This document shows, one piece after another, positions 42,335-51,988 of a stretch of 64,000 nucleotides of DNA. Under the pieces are notes generated by a model. The model worked only from the letters and a program-made list of their open reading frames with translations. It was not told the origin of the DNA and searched no databases. The DNA is from Amanita rubescens (Eukaryota > Basidiomycota > Agaricomycetes > Agaricales > Amanitaceae). A program made the position numbers and the translations under genes. The stretch covers positions 1 through 64,000 of the forward strand of contig WION01000174.1 in NCBI GenBank assembly GCA_015039365.1. Direction: 5' to 3'. Numbering within the stretch: the stretch's first letter is position 1; every line of letters begins with the position of its first letter.

Positions 42335-42787
42335 TGTTACGAACTCGTTAATCTCAACTTAAGTTGCAGCGGCAACTCTAGTCACGATTACAAGTCTTAA
42401 GTCAAACGTTAAGATTATAAGTTCAATACTAAGTCAAGACGTTGACTTAGGATCTGAGGACGATTGTGGTAGATGAGTTTAAGAGTACGGTTATATTGCC
42501 AGACGACAATAAACAGCTAAGTCGAACTTAGGGTTCGACTCTAGAATACAGGCGGTACTTATACTAGCAAGTACAAGGAGACGTACTAATTAATGAATAA
42601 TGGTAAGTACGAAAGTAAGTATAAAGACGGCGTCATATGTGGAATAAGGAATGGTATAAGTAAGGAAACGAGTTAGTCCGTATGAATCGAGCATAAGGGG
42701 AGTGACGAGTAAGGTATGCATAAAGAAAATAAACATGTCCGACGTATCATGTAAGCATAATGCGGGAGTCCGTACCGTGTTGTAACA
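42335..42787 (-). repeat. E3 3' LTR
   Basis: 453 bp, TGTTACGAAC...GTTGTAACA, looks identical to 49993-50445; differs from E2 LTRs at a scatter of positions. Confidence 0.9.
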
Positions 42788-42827
42788 CTAGCTCTCCCCT
42801 ACGTTGTTGACCGCAACAACAAAACGT

Positions 42828-44561
42828 TCAGGTATTCATGTTGTGCATGGCGTCGTCATCGTGCTGATAGCCGTAGTCGCCGTAAAGGTCGCAGGCGTCG
42901 TCGTCGGCTCCGTCGCACTGTCGTCCGTTGACGCATGCCTGACACTGTGACGCGTGGTGTGCCTTCTTCTTTCCCTTCTTCTTCGGCTGATGAGGGCGGC
43001 GGCTAGCGGAAGCGGAGGTATTGGTGGCATCTGCGGTAGTTCGAGAACGTCCTTTCTTCTTAGTGGAAGGACCGGGCGTCGGATCGTGTCGGCGCGTGGG
43101 AGCGCGTGGAGGTAGAGTAGACATAGGAGGAATTGCAGTAGCGAGATGGTGATCCTCAGAGGCATGCTTTCCTCGGCAGTGAATGCAGCGGTTGTAACGA
43201 TGGGGGCGTTGATTGGCGGCATTGGTCATACTGCGGGTCGTAGGTCGTCGAGAAGGTGGAGTGTCGTTTCGTCGAGCAGTGGGGACAGGAATATTCCAGA
43301 CTCCGTGGCGAATAACGGTGGTGGTTGGGGGTGATGCGGATCGAGGAGGAGGAGGAGCCTTCTTATCTCGTTTCGGTTCTTCCTCAATGAGATCGCCTGT
43401 TGTACGGATTCGGCGATGAAGATCGAGATCACTGATCGCATTATTGATCTGCGCAATGTGGTCGCTAGTGAGTTGATGCAAGGGAACTCCATCTGCGAAT
43501 TCGGCCGTGGTCCATTCTGTGTCTCCTTGGATACTGGACAGGAGATCTCGGATCTTTCCGGTGAGGCACCAGATTTCTCTTGATTTACGATCTGTCTCCA
43601 TAATGCATCTAGTTGCTCGGTGTCGGTCGGGTGTAGCTTCGGTAGCGCGAAACCAATGGTTGACAGCGATGCGGTTATTCTGATCGTGAGGTTGTATTTT
43701 TAGTCCAAACCTTTGATCGTCAATACTTTCTATAGCAAGGATGATGTAACGTTCGATGTCAGCTGTGAGAAGTCGTCGTAATAGATCTATCGCTAATTGA
43801 TCTAGGTTTCCTCCTTTCGGATGAATGTCTTCCCAGTATAGTGACGTAACGTTCACAAACGTTTCGATTAAATCGGCACAGTGATAGTTGTACTGATCTC
43901 GGGCTTGACCGGCAAGGGTAGTGGCGGTTCGGAAATCCATGAGAAGTCGCCAGACTCGAGCTATCCTTTCTTGGTCAAAGATGTCGACCTGTAATCTAGC
44001 GGCGTTACAGATTAGAGTGACGCGGTCTCTAACCTTGGTGTAAGTAGTAATTCCGTGATAACTGAGATAGAGATCGGGGGTGGTTCGTATGATGGGGCTA
44101 GCCATATCGCGGTTAGTCCCATCTGTACCGTGACTCTGGTCGTTGCCTCGAATAGATTCGTTATGAGGTTGAGTCGAAGCGTGACCGGCAAGTACCGTCT
44201 CTCTATGTAAGGTAACGCTAATGTCTTCAGCGTTTCTAGGTGGGATCGGTCGGCTATTGCGATCTTCCGTAATTCGTCCAGGTACAGCCAGAGTTTCTGA
44301 TGTTCCGTGGTGGGTTTCCTGGGTTTCGGTGGGAGTGATCGGGATCGTCTGAGACGAGGTTTGATCGGGAGATCTGTGGGGAACATCAACGAAGTCGTTC
44401 GGGTCAGTGTCTTCTTCGTCGGTGTCGGTGGTATGAAGAACGAGTCGAGGTCGGTGGGGTTCAGTGGTGTCTCCGGCATAGAATTCGGACCAGGGAAAGC
44501 GTTGAACGGTGTCGGTGGTGTCGTTTCCATTCTGCATAGTAACTTGGTGTGTGAATGACAT
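42828..44561 (-). CDS. E3 ORF3 accessory protein (577 aa)
   Basis: Nearly identical to E2 ORF3 except for a 6-codon deletion near the N-terminus and scattered substitutions. The ATG lies one base after the pol stop. It keeps the YNYHCADLIETF block, the CIHCRGKHASEDHH cluster and the CQACVNGRQC cluster, and ends DDDAMHNMNT. No membrane segment or signal peptide, so not an env-like glycoprotein. Function unknown. Confidence 0.88.
   Translation of the reverse strand: MSFTHQVTMQNGNDTTDTVQRFPWSEFYAGDTTEPHRPRLVLHTTDTDEEDTDPNDFVDVPHRSPDQTSSQTIPITPTETQETHHGTSETLAVPGRITEDRNSRPIPPRNAEDISVTLHRETVLAGHASTQPHNESIRGNDQSHGTDGTNRDMASPIIRTTPDLYLSYHGITTYTKVRDRVTLICNAARLQVDIFDQERIARVWRLLMDFRTATTLAGQARDQYNYHCADLIETFVNVTSLYWEDIHPKGGNLDQLAIDLLRRLLTADIERYIILAIESIDDQRFGLKIQPHDQNNRIAVNHWFRATEATPDRHRATRCIMETDRKSREIWCLTGKIRDLLSSIQGDTEWTTAEFADGVPLHQLTSDHIAQINNAISDLDLHRRIRTTGDLIEEEPKRDKKAPPPPRSASPPTTTVIRHGVWNIPVPTARRNDTPPSRRPTTRSMTNAANQRPHRYNRCIHCRGKHASEDHHLATAIPPMSTLPPRAPTRRHDPTPGPSTKKKGRSRTTADATNTSASASRRPHQPKKKGKKKAHHASQCQACVNGRQCDGADDDACDLYGDYGYQHDDDAMHNMNT
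44012..44530 (-). CDS. E3 ORFx: overlapping +1-frame ORF (172 aa)
   Basis: Same position and frame as E2 ORFx; the sequence is nearly identical, and the only length change (18 nt) preserves both frames. See E2 ORFx for composition. Confidence 0.5.
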   Translation of the reverse strand: METTPPTPFNAFPGPNSMPETPLNPTDLDSFFIPPTPTKKTLTRTTSLMFPTDLPIKPRLRRSRSLPPKPRKPTTEHQKLWLYLDELRKIAIADRSHLETLKTLALPYIERRYLPVTLRLNLITNLFEATTRVTVQMGLTAIWLAPSYEPPPISISVITELLLTPRLETASL

Positions 44562-44562
44562 T

Positions 44563-47500
44563 TCAGAGTTTCCTTCGTCTTTTATATTCTAGAAGGAGGT
44601 CTTCCATATGCGTCAAGTTATTTTCTGGTTCCCATGTGTTTTCGCTGGTATCATAGCCTTTCCACTTTACTAGGAATTGTAATTTCCCTCTAAACTTGCG
44701 ATGTGCAAGCAGTGCTTCCACTTCGTATTCTTGTTCTCCTTCGATCAGATCGGGAGGGGGCCTTGTTTCCGTTATTCCGTGAAAGGAAGTTTCTTTGAAC
44801 GGCGTTAGTAAGGCGGCGTGGAATACGTTATGAATTTTCCATTGTCTTGGTAGCGTGAGACGATATGTCACTGGTCCTAAGACTTCTTTGATGGAAAAGG
44901 GACCTTCTCGTTTAGGTGCGAGCTTTCTGCTCTGATAAGGAATCTTCAGGTTCCTAGACTCTAACCATACTTTGTCATTGACTTTGAACGGTTTAGTCTT
45001 TCTCGTTGTTCTTTCCATCATCTTAGCTCGTGCTAGATCATGTGCGGCGAGTGCTTCTTCTCGTGCGCGGAACAAGGAGTTGATGCGGTTATCGGCGGTT
45101 GGTGTATTTGTCTTGTTTGAGACAAGGGGAAGTGCAACCGGGGATGTTCCATACATCAATTGAAAGGGCGATTGTTTCAATGCTTCGTGAGTGCGTGAAT
45201 TATGCGCGAATTGTGCTATTGGTATCATCTTGTTCCAAGTATCTGGTTCATAGGCACAGAATATTCGGAGATAAGCTTCTAATTCGGCGTTATATCGCTC
45301 CGTTTGTCCATCAGTCTGTGGATGGAAGGCGGTACTCATTTTGTGTTTGATTTTTAATGAGTCCATTATGCCGTTAAAGACATGTGATGCGAACTGTGGT
45401 CCTCGATCGGAGATCATGACGTCGGGTAAACCGAAGTTTTTGAATACATTCCGAATGTAGAGGTCGGCGGTTTCGTCGGCGGTGATAGTTTTATTACAAG
45501 GCATGAGAATTACTCCCTTTGTAAGTCCTTGATCGACCACGATAAAGATAGAATCGAAACCGTTACTTGTGGGTAAATCGGTTATGAAATCCATAGTTAT
45601 TTGTTGAAAAGGTCGGTGTGCGTGAGACTTGATTGGCATCAGAGGTGCGGCAGTAGGGTGTGTATTCGATTTCATTTGTTGACATGCCGTGCATCCGTCA
45701 ATGAACTGTTTAACCATTTTAGACATTAATGGCCACCAGTAATATTCCTTTAATAAGGCGAGTGTTTTGAAGAAACCGGGGTGTCCGCTTGTTGGTGATT
45801 CATGAAAATCTCTAATAATATCTCGGCGAAGATCGGTGTCAGGGGGAATAAAGGATTTCCCTTTGTACAGGATTAATTCATCGTCAAGGGTCCAATCAGA
45901 AAGGGCAGTGCGTAAAGGTGGTGTTCCTTTTTCTTTTAGACATTTCTTGATTGATTGAGCAAATTCGTCTTTGACAGTTATTTCTATTGCTCTGTTACGG
46001 AGATCTTCGGCGATTGTGCGAACAAAGAGTTCTTTTGGGAGCATCGTTATTAACTCTTCTGGTTCGTCTTTTGTCATATGATCGGGTCGGCGGGATAGTG
46101 CATCCGCTATTATTAGTTTTGCTCCGGGAACGTGGGTTAATTTAATATTAAATCGAGACAAGTCGTTCCACCATCGTGCTTGGCGGTTCGTAAGACGTTG
46201 TGGTTCTCGATAGTAGAGTAAATTCTTGTGGTCGCAATGAATAATGACAGGGTGTTCTGCTCCTTCAAGCAGGTATCTCCATTCGTTATAAAGAGCGTAG
46301 TAAATGGCGAATAACTCTCGGTCGTAGATTTGCCATCGTGTTTCAGTTGGCGTTAAAGCGTGGGATAGGTATCCACATGGGTGTAAGTCGCCATTATCAT
46401 CTTTTTGCATAAGAACTGCTCCGATTGCGCGGTCTGATGCGTCCGTTTGTAGAATAAAGGGTTTGTTAACATCGGGCATCATTAAGACAGGTGCGGATGT
46501 GAAGCGTTCTTTTAATAGATCAAATGCGACTTGGCATTCTGCGGTCCATGTCCATAATTTGTTTTTCTTTGTTAGGTCGTGCAGGGGTCGTGCAAGGTGG
46601 GCGAATCCGAAAATAAACCTTCGATAGTAATTTCCGAATCCTAAAAAGGATCTAACTTGTTTAACGGTAGTAGGGGTTGGCCAGTCCCTGATTCCGGCAA
46701 GTTTGATCGGGTCCATTTTTATTGTATTTTTGGATATGACGGTGCCTAGAAAATCAACTTCTTGGGCAGCGAATTTACATTTTTCAAGCTTGAGGTAAAG
46801 ATCGTGTTTCTGTAATCGTTCAAGTACTTGTTTTGTTCGAATCTCGAGTTCTTCTTTAGTGCGCGCGTGTATTAGCATGTCATCCATGTAGATGACAAGC
46901 CATCCTTTTTCTGTAAAATCCCTGAAATAATCGTCCATCATAGCTTGAAACGTTGCTGGTGAATTTCGTAATCCAAAGAACATGACGTTAGGTTCAAATA
47001 AACCTCGATTAGTGATAAAGGCGGCTTTCCATCTGTCAGATTCCTTGATTTGAACGTTATTATATCCCCATCGGATATCCAATTTTGTAAAGTATTCCGA
47101 ATCTTTGAGTTTGATCATAAGATCGGAGATAAGAGGTAGTGGATATGCATTTGGTTTAGTATATTCGTTCAAATATCGATAATCTTGGCAGGGTCGTAAT
47201 TTTTGTGCTTCTTTCTTTTCTACAAAGAAGAAAGGTGATGCCTGCGGTGATTTCGACGGTCTGATGTAGCCTTTTTTGACGTGTTCTTTAATCCATTCAT
47301 CCAGTGTATTTTGCTGTTTCGGAGATAAGGGATAGATTTTTCCTCTTTTTGGTATGAAATCATCGCGAAGTTCTATCTGGTGATCCCAAGATCGGCTTTC
47401 TGGGAATCTTTCACTTGCTTTTTTCTCAAATACGTCTTTCCATGCCGAGTATTCAGGAGGGAGCGTGTAAACCTCCTCTGTTTGATGGTATTTGTGTTCC

Positions 47501-48168
47501 ATTTGTTGAGCTGGTGTATATCGTGCGATAGTTACTTGGTCGTATTCGTCTTCTGACCAGCTTCCTATATCCTCAAATGTATGCGTGTTCCATCCGTGAT
47601 CTGTCGTCTGTGATCCTTTGTGTGACATCAAATATCCGATAACGAGATCTTCTTCCTGTTCAGGCATAGCTATTCTGTCAATCTGTTGACAGATGCTCCG
47701 AAGTGATGCCTTGATCTTGTCCTGTTCAGAGTCTCGGAACTCTAGAGTCTTTTCTCTCCAATTTACGTCAGGGTTATGCTTCTCTAGCCAAGGAAGCCCC
47801 AGTATAATCGTTTGTTTTCCTATTGCTGATACGTGAAACCATTCGGTCATGCGTTTTCCGTTCATTTCGAAGGTGATTAGACATTGTTCATCAATTTCTC
47901 CTTCTTTGTTTATGGTGCCATCGACGTTATAAACTCTAATTGGTCGTGGAGTTTTTCGTTTTCTCCATTTGTGTGCTATCCTTTTGTCGATAAATATCCC
48001 TTCGGCTCCGCAGTCGACAAGGGCAACGAGGTTTTCAGTGTTGTTTTCAGTTTCAACTTTGATAGGGACAGATAATCTTCGTTTTGAAATAGATTGTACT
48101 GTTACATGAGATATATTGAGAGTTGAATCTGGTGTATCTGAGACTTCATCCACTGTCATGAGCCCCAC
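44563..48168 (-). CDS. E3 pol polyprotein, intact (about 1200 aa)
   Basis: Complete Ty3/gypsy pol. Aspartic protease near residues 45-130 with VALVDCGAEGIFI (Cys instead of Ser/Thr in the catalytic triad); RT with LDIRWGYNNV, GLRNSPATFQ and YMDDMLIHA; RNase H with TDASDRAIGAVL and YDRELFAIYYAL; integrase HHCC finger (ending CTACQQMK) and DDE core (MDFITDLP, SDRGPQF, PQTDGQTERYN); C-terminal chromodomain VKWKGYDTSENTWEP. It reverse-transcribes the element RNA and integrates the cDNA. Its frame is -1 relative to gag, overlapping the gag stop; the first ATG is a few codons inside. The ORF3 start follows its stop by one base. Confidence 0.93.
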   Translation of the reverse strand: MGLMTVDEVSDTPDSTLNISHVTVQSISKRRLSVPIKVETENNTENLVALVDCGAEGIFIDKRIAHKWRKRKTPRPIRVYNVDGTINKEGEIDEQCLITFEMNGKRMTEWFHVSAIGKQTIILGLPWLEKHNPDVNWREKTLEFRDSEQDKIKASLRSICQQIDRIAMPEQEEDLVIGYLMSHKGSQTTDHGWNTHTFEDIGSWSEDEYDQVTIARYTPAQQMEHKYHQTEEVYTLPPEYSAWKDVFEKKASERFPESRSWDHQIELRDDFIPKRGKIYPLSPKQQNTLDEWIKEHVKKGYIRPSKSPQASPFFFVEKKEAQKLRPCQDYRYLNEYTKPNAYPLPLISDLMIKLKDSEYFTKLDIRWGYNNVQIKESDRWKAAFITNRGLFEPNVMFFGLRNSPATFQAMMDDYFRDFTEKGWLVIYMDDMLIHARTKEELEIRTKQVLERLQKHDLYLKLEKCKFAAQEVDFLGTVISKNTIKMDPIKLAGIRDWPTPTTVKQVRSFLGFGNYYRRFIFGFAHLARPLHDLTKKNKLWTWTAECQVAFDLLKERFTSAPVLMMPDVNKPFILQTDASDRAIGAVLMQKDDNGDLHPCGYLSHALTPTETRWQIYDRELFAIYYALYNEWRYLLEGAEHPVIIHCDHKNLLYYREPQRLTNRQARWWNDLSRFNIKLTHVPGAKLIIADALSRRPDHMTKDEPEELITMLPKELFVRTIAEDLRNRAIEITVKDEFAQSIKKCLKEKGTPPLRTALSDWTLDDELILYKGKSFIPPDTDLRRDIIRDFHESPTSGHPGFFKTLALLKEYYWWPLMSKMVKQFIDGCTACQQMKSNTHPTAAPLMPIKSHAHRPFQQITMDFITDLPTSNGFDSIFIVVDQGLTKGVILMPCNKTITADETADLYIRNVFKNFGLPDVMISDRGPQFASHVFNGIMDSLKIKHKMSTAFHPQTDGQTERYNAELEAYLRIFCAYEPDTWNKMIPIAQFAHNSRTHEALKQSPFQLMYGTSPVALPLVSNKTNTPTADNRINSLFRAREEALAAHDLARAKMMERTTRKTKPFKVNDKVWLESRNLKIPYQSRKLAPKREGPFSIKEVLGPVTYRLTLPRQWKIHNVFHAALLTPFKETSFHGITETRPPPDLIEGEQEYEVEALLAHRKFRGKLQFLVKWKGYDTSENTWEPENNLTHMEDLLLEYKRRRKL

Positions 48169-48170
48169 TG

Positions 48171-49901
48171 TTAAAAATCCTCGTTTTCATCGGCAAGAGA
48201 TAGTAATAGATCATTCTTTTCGTCGGTTGACATCCCTTTCATCAGCGCTCGGATGTTTTTGGTGTAGTTTGGTTTAGACTCTCGGACTTCTTCTTCTTCC
48301 CAATTTCCGTCACCATCATTTGATGTGGCTCGAATGTGACGTTTGGGCGTGAATCCTCTTTTCTTTCCTCCTTTAAATCGGCCTTTCCCTTTGTTTCTTT
48401 TCTTCTTCGGGCATTGCCCTGACATGTGTCCTTTGATTCCGCAGATAAAACATAAACCGTCTTTGATGTAGCGTTCTCTTTCTTCTTTGGACATAGATCT
48501 GATCGTAAGTTCTAATTCTGGGTCTTCTTCGTATTCCAGAAATTTATGATCGATCTGCATAGCCCATGATTCATCGTTATGAGAGGATGATGAATGACCA
48601 TTTCCAGATCGAGGGGAATAAGCGTATGAACGGGTTCGGATGTTGTCGAGTTTGATAGCAATGTCGTACCAATCTTGTAGTGTTTTTGGGTTCATGAGCA
48701 TTGCTTTTTCGAACTCGGGTGCTGTAAGTCCTTTTCCGAACATATGGAATGCTGCTTCTCCTTCGATTCCGGCTTTCGTGATTTGTTCCTTGAACTGATT
48801 AACGTAGTTAGGTAGGGTCATCTGTTTCTTTCCTTTCATAGATGATCTGTTCTGTAGATTGAGAATTTTCGTGTATGCATTTCCACTTGGATCAACTTCT
48901 CCCCAATCTGTCAAGAATGACAGTTTAAATGCTTCCCAGTCATCGAATAAAGCAGGTCTCGTGATGCCTCCCTCGGTTGTGGCACGAGATTTTCGTAGTT
49001 CTGCTAATTTATTCTTTTTCCATTGTCTAGCTCCGTCTGAGATTTTATTCAGGGCGGCAAGGATTTTTAAACGGTCTGTGTTCATCCGTTCAGGGTTCAT
49101 ATCAAAGAAGATTTCGATATCTTCTATGAATGTGTTGGCATCCTTTCGCTTCCCTTTGAATTCAGGGAGATCTCCGATGAGACTAGGGGTTCGTGGGTTG
49201 GGTGTAGGGTCTGTACTTCCTCCAGACATTCTTGGTGATGGTGGGGGTGATGGATCTCTGCGTGGTGGAGTTGGGTCGGGTTTAGGTTTGTCTACTTCGA
49301 TTCTGTCAGAGTCAAACGGATCTTCTTCGTCTTCTTTAGGGTGCGAAGGATCTGGTTCGGGATTGGTCGGTTGTTGGGCAGGTGTTGGTGTCGTTCCAAC
49401 TGAAAGATCACTGAGAAAATCAAGGGATAGATCGGGTTTTTGATCTGTTTCTCCTTCTTTCTCGGATTCACTATCGTTTAGGCCAAATTTTGCTTTCTTT
49501 TTGCCTTTTGTCTGTATGGAAAGGGGAGCTTTCGGTCTTAAGTTCTCTGGTAGAGCGTCAACAGTCCCTTTTATCCAAATGGGGGTGTTGAAGTATTCGT
49601 TAGGGACAAATTCTTGTGTTTCGGATGCTATCCAACGTTCTGTGAGGTGATCGAATCTGATGTGTTGTTCCTGAAGATATAGATCTGCGAAATAATAATA
49701 TGATTCGTTCGGAGGTCTGGTTTCTTTTTGTGGTATCCAGAATTCTTGTTCTTTAACTGGATTTCCTCCTGTATCTTCCCAGATTCGTTTTGCACCGTTT
49801 AGTCTGACGTAGTATCCGTCAAGAATGTAGTTCCCTTTACGATCTCGTGTAGCTCTATTTGGTGGAGCTCTCCAATCCGTTTTGACAACGTGGCCAGTAA
49901 C
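48171..49901 (-). CDS. E3 gag with AUG-less N-terminal extension
   Basis: 577 open codons from after a TAG (49904-49902) to TAA (48173-48171). The first ATG is at 49229, giving 352 aa. The length difference from E2 (four codons) is two separate 6-nt deletions in the pre-ATG part, which keep frame. Gag motifs and CCHC knuckle CFICGIKGHMSGQC as in E2. The stop context GAT TTT TAA CAG TG parallels TTT TGA in E1 and E2. Confidence 0.8.
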   Translation of the reverse strand, partial: VTGHVVKTDWRAPPNRATRDRKGNYILDGYYVRLNGAKRIWEDTGGNPVKEQEFWIPQKETRPPNESYYYFADLYLQEQHIRFDHLTERWIASETQEFVPNEYFNTPIWIKGTVDALPENLRPKAPLSIQTKGKKKAKFGLNDSESEKEGETDQKPDLSLDFLSDLSVGTTPTPAQQPTNPEPDPSHPKEDEEDPFDSDRIEVDKPKPDPTPPRRDPSPPPSPRMSGGSTDPTPNPRTPSLIGDLPEFKGKRKDANTFIEDIEIFFDMNPERMNTDRLKILAALNKISDGARQWKKNKLAELRKSRATTEGGITRPALFDDWEAFKLSFLTDWGEVDPSGNAYTKILNLQNRSSMKGKKQMTLPNYVNQFKEQITKAGIEGEAAFHMFGKGLTAPEFEKAMLMNPKTLQDWYDIAIKLDNIRTRSYAYSPRSGNGHSSSSHNDESWAMQIDHKFLEYEEDPELELTIRSMSKEERERYIKDGLCFICGIKGHMSGQCPKKKRNKGKGRFKGGKKRGFTPKRHIRATSNDGDGNWEEEEVRESKPNYTKNIRALMKGMSTDEKNDLLLSLADENEDF

Positions 49902-49992
49902 CTACGGGCTGGCTTTCCGGAAGTTCGTCGAAGTGTATGTTATCAAATGCCAATGAATCGATGTTCAGGCTTATTGATAAGTTCGACTTAAT

Positions 49993-50445
49993 TGTTACGA
50001 ACTCGTTAATCTCAACTTAAGTTGCAGCGGCAACTCTAGTCACGATTACAAGTCTTAAGTCAAACGTTAAGATTATAAGTTCAATACTAAGTCAAGACGT
50101 TGACTTAGGATCTGAGGACGATTGTGGTAGATGAGTTTAAGAGTACGGTTATATTGCCAGACGACAATAAACAGCTAAGTCGAACTTAGGGTTCGACTCT
50201 AGAATACAGGCGGTACTTATACTAGCAAGTACAAGGAGACGTACTAATTAATGAATAATGGTAAGTACGAAAGTAAGTATAAAGACGGCGTCATATGTGG
50301 AATAAGGAATGGTATAAGTAAGGAAACGAGTTAGTCCGTATGAATCGAGCATAAGGGGAGTGACGAGTAAGGTATGCATAAAGAAAATAAACATGTCCGA
50401 CGTATCATGTAAGCATAATGCGGGAGTCCGTACCGTGTTGTAACA
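49993..50445 (-). repeat. E3 5' LTR with adjacent primer-binding site
   Basis: 453 bp. The bases just left of it (minus-sense downstream) read TTAAGTCGAACTTATC, complementary to TAAGTTCGACTTA inside the LTR, as in E2. Confidence 0.9.
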
Positions 50446-51375
50446 ACTTAGATCGTATGGAATGGTACACCAAACTCTCCCATGGATGCACCATCCACCA
50501 ATTCGGAATCGACCTCTTACGCCGAATCCTCACCGCTGACGTAGAACGCTTCTACGAACAAGCCATCTTAGACGTCAGGAATGAAGCACACCCTCCATTC
50601 ATCCTTAATGAGCCATCCATTTGACCCTCACAGAATCGCACCAGATGCACAGCATATCTTGGAGCTCACAAACAGAACCGAAATCGGAGCAATCGCTTTA
50701 GCAGATCTAGCAGATCGAATCAAGGAGATCGCCGAATCTTCCAGACGGACTACCGCATGGACAGAAGATCTGTTTACCAAAGGAGCTAAACCGCAGCAAC
50801 TCTCTCACAATGCCTACGAAGAAGTTGCCCACGTCATGATGGAATTAGATCTCCATCAGAACCTTATACCTTCCACGCCCGTCGCCCAGACCGCTGAAAG
50901 ATTTAAGAACCTCGGACGCTTGCTCATTCCCCAGCATAATCTTTATCGACTATGGAAGGGAACGCAGAACAGACCCAACAAATCCCCACCGCCTTTAACA
51001 TCGGCGCCTTCGACGGTCGAGAACGACTCGCCCGCATCCACCAGGAAATCTCGGATTTCCTTCACTACCAGTCCCACATCCAGCTTTTCGCCGCCACATC
51101 CCTACCGCCAACCGTCCCTCATCCCGACGATGAATCAAAGGAGCGCATCATCAAGCTCCTCAAAGAAGAGAACCGACGCCTCAAGGTTCTCCACAAGCTC
51201 CTCAACTCGCTTGAGGCCAACAACGAAGAACTCGTCCAAACGTATACGGACACGCCCACCGACTGGAACGCAGGAGGATGGAACCAAGACGAATGACTTC
51301 GACGTCTTCGTCGACAACTCAGCCGGCTATCATCCCTACGACGATGAAGACGCCCGCCACAACCTCGACACTTAG
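50446..51375 (+). pseudogene. E1 ORF3, C-terminal part, frameshifted
   Basis: Continues E1 ORF3 after E3 (IWTN|LDRMEWYTK; then FGIDLLRRILTADVERFY, matching DLLRRLLTADIERY in E2). The frame closes at 50622-50624. Homology resumes in another frame from about 50581 (ELTNRTEIGAIALADLADRI, MELDLHQNL) and ends YDDEDARHNLDT at 51373-51375, matching the E2 tail DDDAMHNMNT. So a frameshift lies at about 50,580-50,625. The E1 version lacks the CIHC and CQAC clusters in this frame. Confidence 0.7.
50952..51296 (+). CDS. E1 second overlapping ORF (114 aa, coiled-coil-like)
   Basis: Open frame overlapping the low-complexity end of E1 ORF3. Unlike ORF3 here, it has balanced protein-like composition and heptad-like spacing (ERIIKLLKEENRRLKVLHKL, LLNSLEANNEELVQTY). 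E2/E3 have an overlapping 128-codon frame in the same region that does not look alike. It could be chance or an element-specific protein. Confidence 0.3.
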   Translation: MEGNAEQTQQIPTAFNIGAFDGRERLARIHQEISDFLHYQSHIQLFAATSLPPTVPHPDDESKERIIKLLKEENRRLKVLHKLLNSLEANNEELVQTYTDTPTDWNAGGWNQDE

Positions 51376-51424
51376 AGGATACCCGCATATTGTTGTTGCG
51401 GTCAACAACGTAGAGGAGAGCTAG

Positions 51425-51942
51425 TGTTACAAACACGGTACGGACTCCTACATTATGACTACATGACACGTCGGACATGCTTACTTTTTCGTATATGCCT
51501 ACCCCTTCGTCACATCCCCATTATGTTCATCAAACGGACTACCTCGTTCCCTTATCGATCCCCATTCCGTTTACCCTATGCCCAACCCCTTGTTCATACA
51601 CGTACCATCTCCTATGCCTCCTGTTTTACCTATACTTGCTATCGCCTTTGTTTTACTTACGATACGGCTGTGTTTCTGTACATGTATATAAACCGATGTA
51701 CTGTAACGTCGAACCTTAAGTTCGACTTAGTTTGTCTTTGTCAATATCACATCTCATCTCGCCTAAAGAACGTCGTTTCTACTCCGTTCACTATCGCTCT
51801 CAAGGATAAGACTCCTTCTAGTCGTCTTATCACTTAGTTTATTCGTTCACCTATTGTTTGACTTGTCCGTTGGACTTAGTCTACTTTGTCAAGCGCTCTT
51901 AGCGTGGACGCATCGTAGGTGGAGATCGACGTGATCATAACA
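51425..51942 (+). repeat. E1 3' LTR
   Basis: 518 bp, differs from the 5' LTR at about three positions seen by eye (two are CpG/TpG or CpG/CpA differences). Followed by the ACCGT duplication at 51943-51947. Confidence 0.9.
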
Positions 51943-51947
51943 ACCGT

Positions 51948-51983
51948 CTCTCGTCTCACCCGGCGGTCCCAGCCAGCCACCGT
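51948..51983. repeat. Third copy of the 36-bp tandem repeat
   Basis: Same unit as the two copies ending at 25560; it proves both flanks of E1 were one array before insertion. It lies just upstream of the split start codon of protease-like copy 2. Confidence 0.8.
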
Positions 51984-51988
51984 CTACC

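Larger units (their letters stand above)
42335..50445 (-). mobile_element. E3: intact-looking Ty3/gypsy retrotransposon, 8111 bp, inserted in E1 ORF3
   Basis: LTRs 42335-42787 and 49993-50445 are both 453 bp and look identical; target duplication ACTTA (42330-42334, 50446-50450). Minus-strand order gag, pol, ORF3 with ORFx. Every ORF is open, so this is the best candidate for an active copy. Same family as E2. Confidence 0.94.
25561..51942 (+). mobile_element. E1: Ty3/gypsy chromodomain retrotransposon carrying four nested insertions
   Basis: The outer element is bounded by 518-bp LTRs (25561-26078 and 51425-51942) beginning TGTTAC and ending TAACA, and by a 5-bp target duplication ACCGT (25556-25560, 51943-51947). 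Element order on the plus strand is LTR, primer-binding site, gag, pol (protease, RT/RNase H, integrase, chromodomain), ORF3 with overlapping ORFx, LTR. Removing the solo LTR, E2, the hAT element and E3, each with one target-site copy, leaves about 8.2 kb, a normal size. The two LTRs differ at about three sites by eye, two of them CpG transitions. E1 coding sequence is also damaged by point mutations in gag and a frameshift in ORF3, so E1 is dead. Confidence 0.92.
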
